A stretch of 64,000 nucleotides of DNA from Bradyrhizobium sp. ISRA430 (GCF_029909975.1 NZ_CP094516.1:5828001-5892000); one strand, 5' to 3'. Counted from the stretch's first letter, positions 48,994 to 58,609 are shown. Translations and numbers: made by a program. Notes: generated by a model from the letters alone, not told the origin.

Positions 48994-49626
48994 ATGCCGA
49001 TCGATTCATCCAAATTCTTTGACTCCATTCGCGTCAAGCCGCGAGGCAAGCAGGAAGCGAAGCCGCGCGAGACCGTCGTCAATTGCGAGTGGACTGGCTG
49101 CCAGAACAAGGGCACGCACCGCGCGCCCAAGGGCCGCGAGAATTCGCGCGAGTACTGGCACTTCTGTCTCGACCACGTGCGCGAGTACAACCAATCCTAC
49201 AATTTCTTCTCCGGCATGAATGCCGACGCGGTCGCGCGCTACCAGAAGGATGCGCTGACCGGCCACCGCCCGACCTGGAAGATGGGTGCCAATGGCGGCG
49301 TCAAAAAGGGGACGGAAGCCGAGATCGACGGCGCCTTCGATCCGTTCAGCATGTTCGCGGAGATCAACGGCCGCGCCAACTGGCGGCGTGGGCCGGAGGC
49401 CCAGCCCAAGGCCGAGACGCGCAAGGTGATGAATGCCGAGCGCAAGGCGCTCCAGGTGATGGGCCTCGGCCCCGACGCCACGCTCGCCGACGTCAAGACC
49501 AAGTACAAGGCACTGGTGAAGCAGCACCACCCAGACGCCAATGGCGGCGACCGCTCGACCGAAGACCGCCTGATCGAGATCATCAAGGCGTATAATTATC
49601 TAAAGACGGTGGTGAAGGAGGCGTAG
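48994..49626 (+). CDS. J-domain co-chaperone with C-terminal J domain
   Basis: A 210-residue protein. The J domain is at the C-terminus (about residues 148-210), with LGPDATLADVKTKYKALVKQ and the HPD motif in HHPDANGGD. The first 80 residues contain ECTWTGCQNKG-type Cys positions (CEWTGCQNKGTHRAPK) and FCLDHVREYNQSYNFF. Membrane segments are absent. It stimulates an Hsp70, client unknown. The usual next gene in Rhizobiales is cobS, here 4.8 kb away, with an IS and other genes between. Confidence 0.92.
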   Translation: MPIDSSKFFDSIRVKPRGKQEAKPRETVVNCEWTGCQNKGTHRAPKGRENSREYWHFCLDHVREYNQSYNFFSGMNADAVARYQKDALTGHRPTWKMGANGGVKKGTEAEIDGAFDPFSMFAEINGRANWRRGPEAQPKAETRKVMNAERKALQVMGLGPDATLADVKTKYKALVKQHHPDANGGDRSTEDRLIEIIKAYNYLKTVVKEA

Positions 49627-49666
49627 GCCCCGGCTGCAGGCCACGCGCTCGCTGCATTCCCTTCTC

Positions 49667-50807
49667 CCCTTGTGGGCCTGTTGCGCTACTGGCTTTTGAG
49701 GCCGAGACAGGTCAGGGGAGAAGCTGGTTGCCGGGGTAGCGGGCCGACGAAGGGGTCGGCTGGTGCCCTCGGCGGGCGGCTCAGGCTGTGATCGCAGCCC
49801 ATTTCCTCATGTTGAACGCGATGGAGGCGAGCAGGACTTGCCCGCTTGCTTTGGCAAGACCGACATAACGGATGCAGGTCAGTCGCATGCGGCGTTTGAG
49901 GGTGGCGAAGGTGGTCTCCACCGTTGCCCGTCGTCGGGCGATGAGAAGGTTGTAGCGTTTGAGCCTCGGCGGCAGCTCCGGGTGATGCCTGTTGGGACGA
50001 CGTGCGATGCGGGGCTTTTTGCCTTCAGCTTTCAGCCGGGCCCGCCTGGCATGGGTGTCATAGGCGGCATCGGCCCACACCACGGCTTCGTCGCCGCGGA
50101 TCAGATCGTCCGCAGGCGTCGTGTCGTTGATATTGGCGGGCGTGGTCAGCACCGACCGGATCAGGCCGGAGCCCTCATCGACACCCATGTGAGCCTTGTA
50201 ACCGAAGGTCGAGCCGCTTTTGCCTTGCCGCTTGGCAAACCGGGCATCGGGATCCTTCGACGGCTGTTCTTGCGTCGGAGGCGCTGACACCGCCTGGATC
50301 AATGTCGCATCCAGCATCGTGCCGCGCTTCAGGATGACACCAGCATTCTCAAGCTGACGATCGAGCTCACCAAACAGCTTGTCCAGCAGCCCTTGCTCAA
50401 CAAGCTGGTTCCGGAAGCGGTTCAGGACCGTGTGATCAGGCGTCGCATCTTCGAGACTGAGACCCACGAAGCGCTTGAACGACAAGCGGTCCCCCAGCGC
50501 CTCCTCGAGCTCGCGCTCCGAAAGACCATAGAGCGACTGCAACAGCAGCGCGCGAAACAGCACCAGCACCGGATAGCCCGGGCGGCCAGGGCTTCCTTCA
50601 TCCCGCAAATGCGCCATCAGCTTCTCGAACCGGTACCATTTGACCAAGCTCGACAACCGATCCAGCGCCGCATTGGCACCGGCTCCCTTCGGCAGCCACG
50701 CCTCAATAAAACTCGGCTGCCCCGTCTGCTTCACCGCCATCGTCAGTCCTCCAGGGCTCTGCCCTACAGAATCACAGTCGTGGGATTACGCAACAGGCCC
50801 CTTGTGG
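49667..50807. mobile_element. IS5-like insertion sequence with target duplication
   Basis: The element spans 49676-50798. Its ends carry gcctgttgcg and cgcaacaggc as inverted repeats (12 bp if extended to GGGCCTGTTGCG). Flanks show a direct repeat CCCTTGTGG at 49667-49675 and 50799-50807; because of the shared GG/CC, the true duplication could be 9, 7 or 5 bp (CTTGT). Joining the flanks restores a palindrome ccttctccc-cttgt-gggagaagg, so it jumped into a repeat hairpin. One transposase gene lies inside on the minus strand. Confidence 0.85.
49781..50740 (-). CDS. IS5-family DDE transposase
   Basis: A 319-residue transposase. The N-terminal DUF772 region (WYRFEKLMAHLRDEGSPGRP) and the DDE core are complete: Asp in GTMLDATLIQA, Asp in VWADAAYDTHARRA, Glu in TVETTFATLKRRMRL. 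No stop or frameshift interrupts it, so the element may be active. The 9-bp direct repeats would suit the IS903 group of the IS5 family. The start ATG at 50740 gives MAVKQTGQPSF. Confidence 0.94.
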   Translation of the reverse strand: MAVKQTGQPSFIEAWLPKGAGANAALDRLSSLVKWYRFEKLMAHLRDEGSPGRPGYPVLVLFRALLLQSLYGLSERELEEALGDRLSFKRFVGLSLEDATPDHTVLNRFRNQLVEQGLLDKLFGELDRQLENAGVILKRGTMLDATLIQAVSAPPTQEQPSKDPDARFAKRQGKSGSTFGYKAHMGVDEGSGLIRSVLTTPANINDTTPADDLIRGDEAVVWADAAYDTHARRARLKAEGKKPRIARRPNRHHPELPPRLKRYNLLIARRRATVETTFATLKRRMRLTCIRYVGLAKASGQVLLASIAFNMRKWAAITA

Positions 50808-50944
50808 GAGAAGGTGGCGCGCAGCGCCGCATGAGGGGTTGCTTCCGCGAATTCTGATGCAAGAGGGGCGCGCGCGGAGAGAACCCCTCACCCGTCTCGC
50901 CGCTACGCGGCGAGCCACCCTCTCCCACAAGGGGGGAGGGGGCA
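50808..50944. repeat. Large palindromic repeat interrupted by the insertion sequence
   Basis: The left part is gagaaggtggcgcgcagcgc with an inner hairpin (gcgcgcagcgc), and the right end contains gccaccctctcccacaaggg, complementary to the left flank of the IS. With the IS removed, the repeat reads about 150 bp with hairpins at both ends. The region continues to the end of the first citrate synthase gene. Confidence 0.6.
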
Positions 50945-50980
50945 GCGCGTCGCATTTCATCCGATACCCAACGGAAGACT

Positions 50981-52075
50981 TCACTCCTTCGGCATCACTC
51001 CGACATACGACGAGCTCGGCCGGATCATCCGCCCGGTGCGCTGCTGCTCGCGGGCATGCGCGGTCCAGCCTGCGGCGCGGGCGACCGCGAAGATCGGCGT
51101 GAAGGCCTGGCGCGGGATGGCGAGCGCATCGAGTAGGATCGCGGTGAAGAACTCGACATTGGTCTCTAGCGGCCGGTCCGGATTCTTCTTGCGCAGCGCT
51201 TGCCGGATATAGGCCTCGACCTCGCCGGCGAAGGGCAGGCCGGCGCCGTCGGCTGAAAGCCGCTCGATCGCCGCCTTGAGCACGTCGGCGCGCGGATCGC
51301 GCACGCGGTAGACGCGATGGCCAAAGCCCATCAGCCGCTCGCCGCGCGCCAGCGCCGCATCGACCCAGGGCTTGATCCGTTCGCGCGATCCGATCGCATC
51401 GAGCATCTCCAGCACCGGCTCCGGCGCTCCGCCATGCAAGGGGCCGGTCAGCGCGCAATAGCCGGCGGTGACCGCGGCGAACAGGTCAGCCTGGGTCGAG
51501 GCCACCACGCGCGTGGTGAAGGTCGAGGCATTCATCCCGTGATCGCACACCGTGACGAGATAGGCATCCAGCGCCGCGACCTCGCGCGGCTCCGGCGAAG
51601 CGCCACGCAGCATCCGAAGCGTATCGGCGGCATGGCTTGCGTTCGGATCGGGTGCGACCGGATCGAGACCCTTGGCGCGCCGGACCAGCGCGCCTGATAT
51701 CACCGGAAACGCGCCGACGATGGTCGCCTCGTGCGCGAGCCCGTTCTCGGCACGCAGGCCCGCGACCGCCGCGCGAAACCCGTCGATGATGCCCATGCCG
51801 CGTGTTGCGGGCAGCAGGTCCGGCAGGCGGGCGAAGGCGCGCTCGCGCGCCAGCCCGAGGCTTGCCCGCACATTGGCTTCGCTGAGCGTGCTGTTGCTGG
51901 CGCCGTTCCAGAGCCGGGCGGTGACGCCCTCAAAGCTCGATTTGGCGGCGAGAGTGCCGACATGCTCGCCGGCGATGATCAGCTCGCCGCGCTCGCCGTC
52001 GACATGGCTCAGCACGGTTTCGGCGGCCGGAACGCCGTCCAGTCCGATCTGGCTTTTGGTGAGGTGGATGTTCAT
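50981..52075 (-). CDS. Citrate synthase/methylcitrate synthase family protein
   Basis: A 364-residue enzyme of the short citrate synthase type. Key motifs: VCDHGMNASTFTTRVV, ALTGPLHGGAPEPVLEML, GFGHRVYRVRDPRADVL. The residue matching the catalytic Asp is Glu in ETNVEFFTAILLDAL, as in some bacterial relatives. It condenses an acyl-CoA, probably acetyl- or propionyl-CoA, with oxaloacetate; the housekeeping gltA should be elsewhere. The ATG at 52075 follows AGGAG with about 9 nt spacing; an upstream ATG at 52129 lies in the promoter region. It is divergent from the HTH-fused paralogue. Confidence 0.92.
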   Translation of the reverse strand: MNIHLTKSQIGLDGVPAAETVLSHVDGERGELIIAGEHVGTLAAKSSFEGVTARLWNGASNSTLSEANVRASLGLARERAFARLPDLLPATRGMGIIDGFRAAVAGLRAENGLAHEATIVGAFPVISGALVRRAKGLDPVAPDPNASHAADTLRMLRGASPEPREVAALDAYLVTVCDHGMNASTFTTRVVASTQADLFAAVTAGYCALTGPLHGGAPEPVLEMLDAIGSRERIKPWVDAALARGERLMGFGHRVYRVRDPRADVLKAAIERLSADGAGLPFAGEVEAYIRQALRKKNPDRPLETNVEFFTAILLDALAIPRQAFTPIFAVARAAGWTAHAREQQRTGRMIRPSSSYVGVMPKE

Positions 52076-52119
52076 GGCCCAATCTCCTTTCACGGAGGGA
52101 AAGATCGGGCCTCTCGACA

Positions 52120-52148
52120 GATTGATCAATCTTGATTACATAAATCAA
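52120..52148 (+). promoter_or_regulatory. Paired AT-rich palindromes in citrate synthase promoter gap
   Basis: ATTGATCAAT (52121-52130) is a perfect palindrome, and TTGATT-ACATA-AATCAA (52132-52148) is an inverted repeat with 6-bp arms; both share TTGAT. They lie in the 74-bp gap between the divergent citrate synthase genes, directly before the ATG at 52150. They are candidate operators for the helix-turn-helix domain of the right-hand gene. Confidence 0.55.
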
Positions 52149-52149
52149 T

Positions 52150-53379
52150 ATGAAAAATTCTCCGGAGCTGTACCTCTCGGCCCGGGAGGCCGCGGCCGAG
52201 CTCGCGGTCTCGCCGGCCACGCTCTACGCCTATGTCAGCCGCGGCCTGATCCGCTCCGAGCCGACGCCGGATTCGCGCAAGAATCGCTATCGCGCCGAGG
52301 ATGTCCGCACCCTCAAGGAGCGTCGCGCCCCGTCGCCCGAGCCGCGCGGCTTGCGAAGCTTCGATGCCGATCTGCCGGTGATGGACTCGGAGATTTCGAC
52401 CATCACCGAGGACGGCCCGATCTATCGCGGCGTGAACTGTGTCGACCTCGCCGAGAACGACACTCTGGAGCACGCGGCGACGCTGCTGTGGGACGTCTCC
52501 GGCGTTGATCCGTTTGCGCCCGAGAACTGCCCCGAGATTTCCGACGAGATGCGCATCATTGCGCAGGCCGCGCGCCGCGCCGCGCCGATCGATCGCGCCA
52601 TCGCGGTGCTGGCGCTGGCAACGAGCGCCGACCCGCGCGCCTTCACCCGCGCCCCCGACGGCCGCGCCATGGTCGGCGCGCGCATCGTCCGGCTTTTGGT
52701 TGCGGCCATGCTCAATACCGAGCCCTCGGCCGAGCCGTTGCATCAGCAGATTGCGCGCGTGTGGGCGCCCGACAACAAGCATGCGCCCGATCTCATCCGC
52801 CGTACACTGGTGCTGCTCGCCGACCACGAGCTGAATGCATCGACCTTCACTGCGCGCTGCGCCGCGTCGACCGGCCTCAATCTCTACGACGCCGTTATCG
52901 CTGGTCTCGCCGCGCTGAAAGGGCCCAAGCACGGCGGCGCCGGCGTGCTGGCCTCGCAGCTCGTGAAGACGCTGGTCGACCGCGACGTCGAGCCGATGGT
53001 GCGCGAGCGCGTCGCGCTCGGCGAGCGTTTTCCGGGCTTCGGTCACGGCGTCTACAAGCGCGGCGATCCGCGGGCGCAGTCGCTGCTGAACGCCCTGGCG
53101 CGCGCCGGCGCGCCGCGCAAATTCACCCGCGAAGTACCGGAACGGATCGCGGAAGCGACCGGCGAGTTCGTCAATATCGACTATGTCCTCGCGGTGCTCG
53201 TGCATGCTCTTCGCCTGCCACCCGGCAGCGAACTCGCACTGTTCGCCATGGCGCGCAGCGTCGGCTGGATCGCGCATGCCAGCGAGCAATTGCAGTTCGG
53301 AAAGCTGATTCGTCCGCGGGCGCGTTATGTGGGTCCAGCGCCGGGGCGGAGGACGGGGGCTGCTGATGCGAAGAGCTGA
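52150..53379 (+). CDS. Citrate synthase with N-terminal helix-turn-helix domain
   Basis: A 409-residue fusion. Residues about 6-60 form a MerR/excisionase-type helix-turn-helix (LYLSAREAAAELAVSPATLY, then AYVSRGLIRSEPTPDSRKNR and YRAEDVRTLKERR). The rest is a citrate synthase (LADHELNASTFTARCAAST, LKGPKHGGAGVLAS, GFGHGVYKRGDPRAQ, VNIDYVLAVLVHAL). Catalytic His and Asp are kept, but GHRVY is changed to GHGVY. It may both sense substrates and bind DNA. It is divergent from a second citrate synthase, its probable partner or target. Confidence 0.92.
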   Translation: MKNSPELYLSAREAAAELAVSPATLYAYVSRGLIRSEPTPDSRKNRYRAEDVRTLKERRAPSPEPRGLRSFDADLPVMDSEISTITEDGPIYRGVNCVDLAENDTLEHAATLLWDVSGVDPFAPENCPEISDEMRIIAQAARRAAPIDRAIAVLALATSADPRAFTRAPDGRAMVGARIVRLLVAAMLNTEPSAEPLHQQIARVWAPDNKHAPDLIRRTLVLLADHELNASTFTARCAASTGLNLYDAVIAGLAALKGPKHGGAGVLASQLVKTLVDRDVEPMVRERVALGERFPGFGHGVYKRGDPRAQSLLNALARAGAPRKFTREVPERIAEATGEFVNIDYVLAVLVHALRLPPGSELALFAMARSVGWIAHASEQLQFGKLIRPRARYVGPAPGRRTGAADAKS

Positions 53380-53420
53380 GAGCACTCCTCACCTGATCGC
53401 TCCGCCGCGCCCATGATCTC

Positions 53421-53500
53421 CGTCGTCCTGGCGAAAGCCAGGACCCGTACCGCGGAATCTATCGATTGGGGACGCTAGGCGTACCGAACGCCAGGACGAC
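53421..53500. repeat. Dispersed intergenic repeat copy (family A)
   Basis: It starts cgtcctggcgaaagccagga, contains cccgtaccgcgg, and ends gccaggacgacg. It is a short version of the family also at 55489, 58637 and 60092. It lies between convergent genes. Confidence 0.65.
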
Positions 53501-53520
53501 GCCTATTGTGTGGCGGCCGC

Positions 53521-54180
53521 TTAACCCCGCGGCTTGGCCGCAGCGACGCCGTCGCCATGCCGGTGGCGGATGATCCAGAGCGCGAGGCCCACAATGATCG
53601 CGACGCCGACGACGCTGAGGATCCAGATGTGTTTGACGGGATGCCCGTGGTGCGGCAGGCCGGCATAGCTGTGCCAGGCCGAAATGGCCAGCACACCCGG
53701 CAGCACGTGCGCTGGCGCCCAGACCAGGATGGCGGGGATGTTGACGGAGTAGAAGCGTCCCGGCGCCATGCCCAGCGCGCCCGCGGTGACCGGGACGAAG
53801 GCGCGGATCGGCGGGACGAAACGGGCGAAGAACACGGCCCAGGTGCCGAAGCGGCGGAAGAAGCTCTCGCTCTCGGCGATCACGCGCGGATGGTTGGTCA
53901 GCGGCCAGGTGTCGAGGATCTCGCGTTGCCGCCTGTGCCCGATCCAGTAGGCCGAGCCGTCGCCCAGGATGGCGCCGAGGGCCGCCACCAGCAGCACCCA
54001 TTGCAATTTGAGGTCCCCGCCCGGAACCAGGGCGCTCAGCGCCAGGATGATGGTCGAGCCGGGGACTACAGAGCCCGCCACCGGAACGGCTTCGAGGAGC
54101 GCTGCCAGGAACAGGGTCAGGTAGGCCAGCCAGGCGTGGGCCGAAACGAACGAAATGAATGGATCGAGGAAGGACGTCAC
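53521..54180 (-). CDS. DedA family membrane protein
   Basis: A 219-residue membrane protein of the SNARE-associated/DedA family. ESFFRRFGTWAVFFARFVPP and IRAFVPVTAGALGMAPGRF carry the conserved Arg pair and Gly motif, and DGSAYWIGHRR is the DedA GxxxxYxxGR-like motif. These proteins flip undecaprenyl phosphate or phospholipids across the inner membrane. The start is a GTG at 54180 with AGAGAAG just upstream; earlier starts lack membrane sequence. Confidence 0.91.
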   Translation of the reverse strand: MTSFLDPFISFVSAHAWLAYLTLFLAALLEAVPVAGSVVPGSTIILALSALVPGGDLKLQWVLLVAALGAILGDGSAYWIGHRRQREILDTWPLTNHPRVIAESESFFRRFGTWAVFFARFVPPIRAFVPVTAGALGMAPGRFYSVNIPAILVWAPAHVLPGVLAISAWHSYAGLPHHGHPVKHIWILSVVGVAIIVGLALWIIRHRHGDGVAAAKPRG

Positions 54181-54476
54181 GTCTTCTCTGTATTGGCCAT
54201 GGGCTCGGGGGTTCAGATCCACATTAAGTGGGGCGAGGCGGCAAAAGTGCCATTCACGCAGGGAGGGCGCCTCGCCAGTGCGAAATTCGAGCATGATTCG
54301 CAGGGCAGCCTTCCCAAAATCGCGTTCCTTGCCTATCTAAATGAAAAGACAATGGAACTTTGATTTGCGCGCGGGCTTCTGCCGGCTCATTGTCTCTGAT
54401 AGGTTCGCAACCGCACCCAGCCGCAGCCAACGTGCAAATAACTGGTCTCGGGACCGCCCGGGGCCTCGGAGGATTG

Positions 54477-55475
54477 ATGACGACCGCCGCCCTGTCCAAA
54501 ATTGAGGAAATTTCCGGTCAGCCCGACATGAAGGTGTCGGTCCGCCAGGTGTTCGGGATCGACAGCGATCTCGAAGTGCCGGCCTATTCCGAAGTCGATC
54601 CTCATGTTCCGGAAGTTGACTCCGACTATCGCTTCGACCGCGCCACCACGCTCGCCATTCTCGCCGGCTTTGCCAAGAACCGCCGCGTGATGGTGACCGG
54701 CTATCACGGCACCGGCAAATCCACCCACATCGAGCAGGTCGCCGCGCGGCTGAACTGGCCCTGCGTGCGCGTCAACCTCGACAGCCACATCAGCCGTATC
54801 GACCTCGTCGGCAAGGACTCGATCGTGGTTAAAGACGGCAAGCAGGTCACCGAATTCCGCGACGGCATCCTGCCGTGGGCGCTGCAGAACAACGTCGCGC
54901 TGGTGTTCGACGAATACGACGCCGGCCGCCCGGACGTGATGTTCGTGATCCAGCGCGTGCTGGAGGTCTCCGGCCGCCTGACGCTGCTGGACCAGAACAA
55001 GGTGATCAAGCCGCATCCGGCGTTCCGGCTTTTTGCAACCGCGAATACCGTTGGGCTCGGCGACACCTCCGGCCTCTATCACGGCACCCAGCAGATCAAC
55101 CAGGGCCAGATGGACCGCTGGTCGATCGTGACCACGCTGAATTATCTCGGCCATGACGAGGAAGTGGAGATCGTGCTCGCCAAGGCGAGGCACTATCGCA
55201 CCCAGGAAGGCCGCGACATCGTCAACAAGATGGTCCGCCTCGCCGACCTCACCCGCAACGCGTTCGCCAATGGCGATTTGTCGACGGTGATGAGCCCGCG
55301 CACGGTGATCACCTGGGCGGAGAACTCCGACATCTTCGGCGATATCGGCTTCGCCTTCCGCGTCACCTTCCTCAACAAGTGCGACGAGCTCGAGCGTCCG
55401 CTGGTCGCCGAGTTCTATCAGCGCTGCTTCAACGCGGAGCTGCCGGAATCGGCAGTCAACGTGGCGCTTAGCTGA
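54477..55475 (+). CDS. cobS: Aerobic cobaltochelatase subunit CobS
   Basis: A 332-residue AAA+ ATPase subunit that with CobT and CobN inserts cobalt into hydrogenobyrinic acid diamide in vitamin B12 synthesis. Walker A is GYHGTGKST (about residues 76-83), then [19 protein letters not shown] with Walker B. The N-terminus [20 protein letters not shown] is typical. The ATG at 54477 follows GGAGG. cobT follows after 144 nt, with a repeat between. Confidence 0.96.
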   Translation: MTTAALSKIEEISGQPDMKVSVRQVFGIDSDLEVPAYSEVDPHVPEVDSDYRFDRATTLAILAGFAKNRRVMVTGYHGTGKSTHIEQVAARLNWPCVRVNLDSHISRIDLVGKDSIVVKDGKQVTEFRDGILPWALQNNVALVFDEYDAGRPDVMFVIQRVLEVSGRLTLLDQNKVIKPHPAFRLFATANTVGLGDTSGLYHGTQQINQGQMDRWSIVTTLNYLGHDEEVEIVLAKARHYRTQEGRDIVNKMVRLADLTRNAFANGDLSTVMSPRTVITWAENSDIFGDIGFAFRVTFLNKCDELERPLVAEFYQRCFNAELPESAVNVALS

Positions 55476-55488
55476 TCCCTCTCGTGAT

Positions 55489-55608
55489 GTCGTCCCGGCG
55501 AAAGCCGGGACCCATGCCGCGAGGTCCCTCGATGAAGCGACGCTGTGAGTTTTTCCCGACGTAACGACGGCAGGTGGTTATGGGCCCCGGCCTGCGCCGG
55601 GGGCGACG
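55489..55608. repeat. Dispersed intergenic repeat copy (family A) between cobS and cobT
   Basis: It starts tcgtcccggcgaaagccggg, includes ccatgccgcgaggtccctcg, and ends cctgcgccgggggcgacgg. It lies within the cobS-cobT transcript, so its hairpins may alter the ratio of the two subunits (inference). Confidence 0.65.
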
Positions 55609-55619
55609 GATAAGGCGAC

Positions 55620-57527
55620 ATGAGCACCTCCAACAGCAAATTCCGGACCGGCAACAAGGAAGCCCCAACCGAGCCGTTCAAGCGTTCGGTGGCGGCCTGC
55701 CTGAAGGCGATCGCCAAGACGCCGGAGCTCGACATCAGCTTCGCCGCTGAGCGCCCGGGGCTCGCGCCCGGCAAGGCGCGGCTGCCCGAGCCTGCGCGCA
55801 AGATGACCAAGCGGGATGCGGCGGTGGTGCGCGGCCATGCCGACTCCATCGCGCTGAAGATCGCCTGTCACGACCCCAAACTGCATCGCAAGCTGATGCC
55901 GGGCAATCCGCAGGCGCGCGGCGTGTTCGAGGCGGTGGAGCAGGCGCGGGTCGAGGCGATCGGCGCGCGCCGCATGGCGGGCGTTGCGAAAAACCTCACC
56001 GCGATGCTCGATGACCATTTCCATCGCGGCAAGTTCGACGAGATCACCGACCGCGCCGACGCGCCGCTCGCCGATGCGTTGGCGATGCTGGTGCGCGAGC
56101 GGCTGACCGGCATGGCGCCGCCGGCGGCCGCCAAGAAGATGGTCGATCTCTGGCGGCCTATTCTCGAAGACAAGATCGGCCGGCGGCTCGACCGGCTCGA
56201 CGGCTTGGTCGAGAACCAGACCAAGTTCGGCGACGCCGTGCACGACTTGTTGTCGGCGCTCGATCTCGGCGACGAGCGCAACGCCGACACCGACGACAAC
56301 GACGACCAGGACGACAACCGCGACGGCGACAACGACCAGTCCGGCGCCGAGGGCTCGCCCGATTCCGATGCCGCCCAGGAGATGAGCGCCGACCAGGCAC
56401 AGGCGACGACGGAGGAGCTGAGCGAGAGCGCGATGGAAAGCGCGCAGGCCTCGACGTCCGATACGTTCGACGATGGCGAGCTCGGCGATGACGAGACGCC
56501 GGGCGAGGCGACGCGGCCGAACTCACGTGGGCAGAACGAGCCGCGCGGCCCGGAATACCACGCCTTCGCGCCCAAGTTCGACGAGGTGATCTCGGCCGAA
56601 GACCTCTGCGACCATGACGAGCTGGAGCGCCTTCGCGCCTATCTCGACAAGCAGCTCGCGCATCTGCAGGGCATCGTCGCCCGGCTCGCCAACCGGCTGC
56701 AGCGCCGGCTGATGGCGCAGCAGAACCGAGCCTGGGAGTTCGACCTCGAAGAGGGCATCCTGGACCCGGCGCGGCTGTCGCGCGTGGTGACCGATCCCTA
56801 TCATCCGCTGTCCTTCATGCGCGAGAAGGAGGCGACCTTCCGCGACACCGTGGTGACGCTGCTGCTCGACAATTCCGGCTCGATGCGGGGACGTCCGATC
56901 ACGGTGGCGGCGACCTGCGCCGACATCCTTGCCCGCACGCTGGAGCGTTGCGGCGTCAAGGTCGAGATTCTGGGCTTCACCACCCGCGCCTGGAAGGGCG
57001 GCCAGTCCCGCGAGGCCTGGCTTGCCGCCGGCAAGCCGGCCAATCCCGGACGCCTCAACGACCTCCGCCACATCATTTACAAGTCGGCCGACGCCCCCTG
57101 GCGTCGTGCGCGGAAGAATCTCGGCCTGATGATGCGCGAGGGTCTCTTGAAGGAGAACATCGACGGCGAGGCGCTGGACTGGGCGCACAAGCGCCTGCTG
57201 GCGAGGGCCGAGCAGCGCAAGATCCTGATGATGATCTCGGACGGTGCGCCGGTCGACGATTCCACGCTGTCGGTCAATCCCGGCAACTATCTCGAGCGGC
57301 ATCTGCGCCACATCATCGAGGAGATCGAGACGCGCTCCCCGGTGGAGCTGATCGCGATCGGCATCGGCCATGACGTGACCCGCTACTACCGCCGCGCGGT
57401 GACGATCGTGGACGCGGAAGAACTCGGCGGCGCCATCACCGAAAAGCTCGCCGAGCTCTTCAGCGAGACGCATGCCGCGCCGGCGCAGGCCGCGCCGAGC
57501 CGCCCGCGCCGCAAACTGCATTCGTGA
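55620..57527 (+). CDS. cobT: Aerobic cobaltochelatase subunit CobT
   Basis: A 635-residue subunit with an N-terminal helical domain, a highly acidic linker (about residues 220-300, Asp/Asn/Glu-rich), and a C-terminal von Willebrand A domain with the MIDAS motif [10 protein letters not shown] near residue 417. [20 protein letters not shown] completes the domain. It works as the CobS partner in the cobalt chelatase. It overlaps the next gene by 4 nt (GTGA), a translational coupling. Confidence 0.95.
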   Translation: MSTSNSKFRTGNKEAPTEPFKRSVAACLKAIAKTPELDISFAAERPGLAPGKARLPEPARKMTKRDAAVVRGHADSIALKIACHDPKLHRKLMPGNPQARGVFEAVEQARVEAIGARRMAGVAKNLTAMLDDHFHRGKFDEITDRADAPLADALAMLVRERLTGMAPPAAAKKMVDLWRPILEDKIGRRLDRLDGLVENQTKFGDAVHDLLSALDLGDERNADTDDNDDQDDNRDGDNDQSGAEGSPDSDAAQEMSADQAQATTEELSESAMESAQASTSDTFDDGELGDDETPGEATRPNSRGQNEPRGPEYHAFAPKFDEVISAEDLCDHDELERLRAYLDKQLAHLQGIVARLANRLQRRLMAQQNRAWEFDLEEGILDPARLSRVVTDPYHPLSFMREKEATFRDTVVTLLLDNSGSMRGRPITVAATCADILARTLERCGVKVEILGFTTRAWKGGQSREAWLAAGKPANPGRLNDLRHIIYKSADAPWRRARKNLGLMMREGLLKENIDGEALDWAHKRLLARAEQRKILMMISDGAPVDDSTLSVNPGNYLERHLRHIIEEIETRSPVELIAIGIGHDVTRYYRRAVTIVDAEELGGAITEKLAELFSETHAAPAQAAPSRPRRKLHS

Positions 57528-58609
57528 GCACGCTTTCATCCCGCCGCCGCTTCCTCGGCCACGCGGCGGCGGGATTTTCCGCTCTCGCAATCCCCACGCT
57601 TGCACGGGCACAGCCCTTGACCGAGCCGCCGCCCAAGGCGGCGCAAATCCCGGGACAGGTCGAGCACGCCGTCAAAGAGCCGGTCGCGATCGAGGTCAAC
57701 GCACGGCAAATCCCGGCGTTCGAGCCGCGCGACCGTTCGCGCGTGCGCTTCGGCGCGCTGGACTATCGCAGCGGCCTGGTGCTGACCTCGCCCTATCGCG
57801 GCTTCGGCGGATTGTCCGGCTTTCGCTTCCTCGACACGAAGGGCGAGCGCTTCGTCGCGATCTCCGACCAGGGCGCCTGGTTCACCGGCCGCATCCGCTA
57901 CGAAGGCCGCAGCATGGTCGCGCTCGACGAGGTCGAGGCCGCGCCGATGCTGGGCGCGGACGGGCGGCCGATCACCGACAAGCGGCTCTGGTACGACACC
58001 GAGTCGATCGCGCTCGACGGCTCCTTCGTCTATGTCGGGCTGGAGCGCGTCAACCAGCTCATGCGCTTCGATTTCTCCAAGGGTTTTACCCGCGCCCGCG
58101 GCGAGGTGGTCCCCTTGCCCCCTGCCGCGCGCAAACTGCCGTACAACAAGGGGCTTGAGGCACTGGTCGTCGTGCCAAAGGGCCTGCCGATCGCGGGCAC
58201 GCTGATCGCGCTGTCCGAGCGCGGGCTGGATGCCGACGGCAATCTGATCGCGTTCCTCGTCGGCGGTCCCACGCCCGGCCAGTTCAGCGTGCGTCGCACC
58301 GACAAGTTCGACATCAGCGATGCTGTGCTGCTGCCCTCCGGCGAGCTCCTGATTCTCGAGCGCAAATTCTCCTGGTTCAGCGGCGTCAACATCCGCATCC
58401 GCGCCATCCCGTTGAAGGCGATCGCGCCGGGCGCGCTGGTCGACGGGCCCGCGCTCTTCAACGCCGATCTCGGCCACGAGATCGACAACATGGAAGGCAT
58501 CGACGCCCACGTCACCCCCGAAGGCGAGACGGTGCTGACGCTCGTTTCCGACGACAATTTTTCCCTGCTCCAGCGCACGCTGCTGCTGCAGTTCACGCTG
58601 GTGGAGTAA
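57524..58609 (+). CDS. Esterase-like activity of phytase family protein, Tat-exported
   Basis: A 361-residue beta-propeller-like protein. The first residues [20 protein letters not shown] form a twin-arginine signal (SRRRFLG), cleaved near [11 protein letters not shown]. Conserved phytase-esterase blocks include [18 protein letters not shown] and [18 protein letters not shown], and [20 protein letters not shown] at the end. Exported folded, it may hydrolyse phosphate or other esters. The GTG start overlaps the cobT stop, an odd pairing with a cobalamin gene. Confidence 0.9.
   Translation: MSTLSSRRRFLGHAAAGFSALAIPTLARAQPLTEPPPKAAQIPGQVEHAVKEPVAIEVNARQIPAFEPRDRSRVRFGALDYRSGLVLTSPYRGFGGLSGFRFLDTKGERFVAISDQGAWFTGRIRYEGRSMVALDEVEAAPMLGADGRPITDKRLWYDTESIALDGSFVYVGLERVNQLMRFDFSKGFTRARGEVVPLPPAARKLPYNKGLEALVVVPKGLPIAGTLIALSERGLDADGNLIAFLVGGPTPGQFSVRRTDKFDISDAVLLPSGELLILERKFSWFSGVNIRIRAIPLKAIAPGALVDGPALFNADLGHEIDNMEGIDAHVTPEGETVLTLVSDDNFSLLQRTLLLQFTLVE

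Noticed and set aside
49627..50980. Possible CRISPR or tandem array because of repeated GC-rich blocks
   Set aside because: The repeats are inverted hairpins around an insertion sequence, not regularly spaced direct repeats with spacers.
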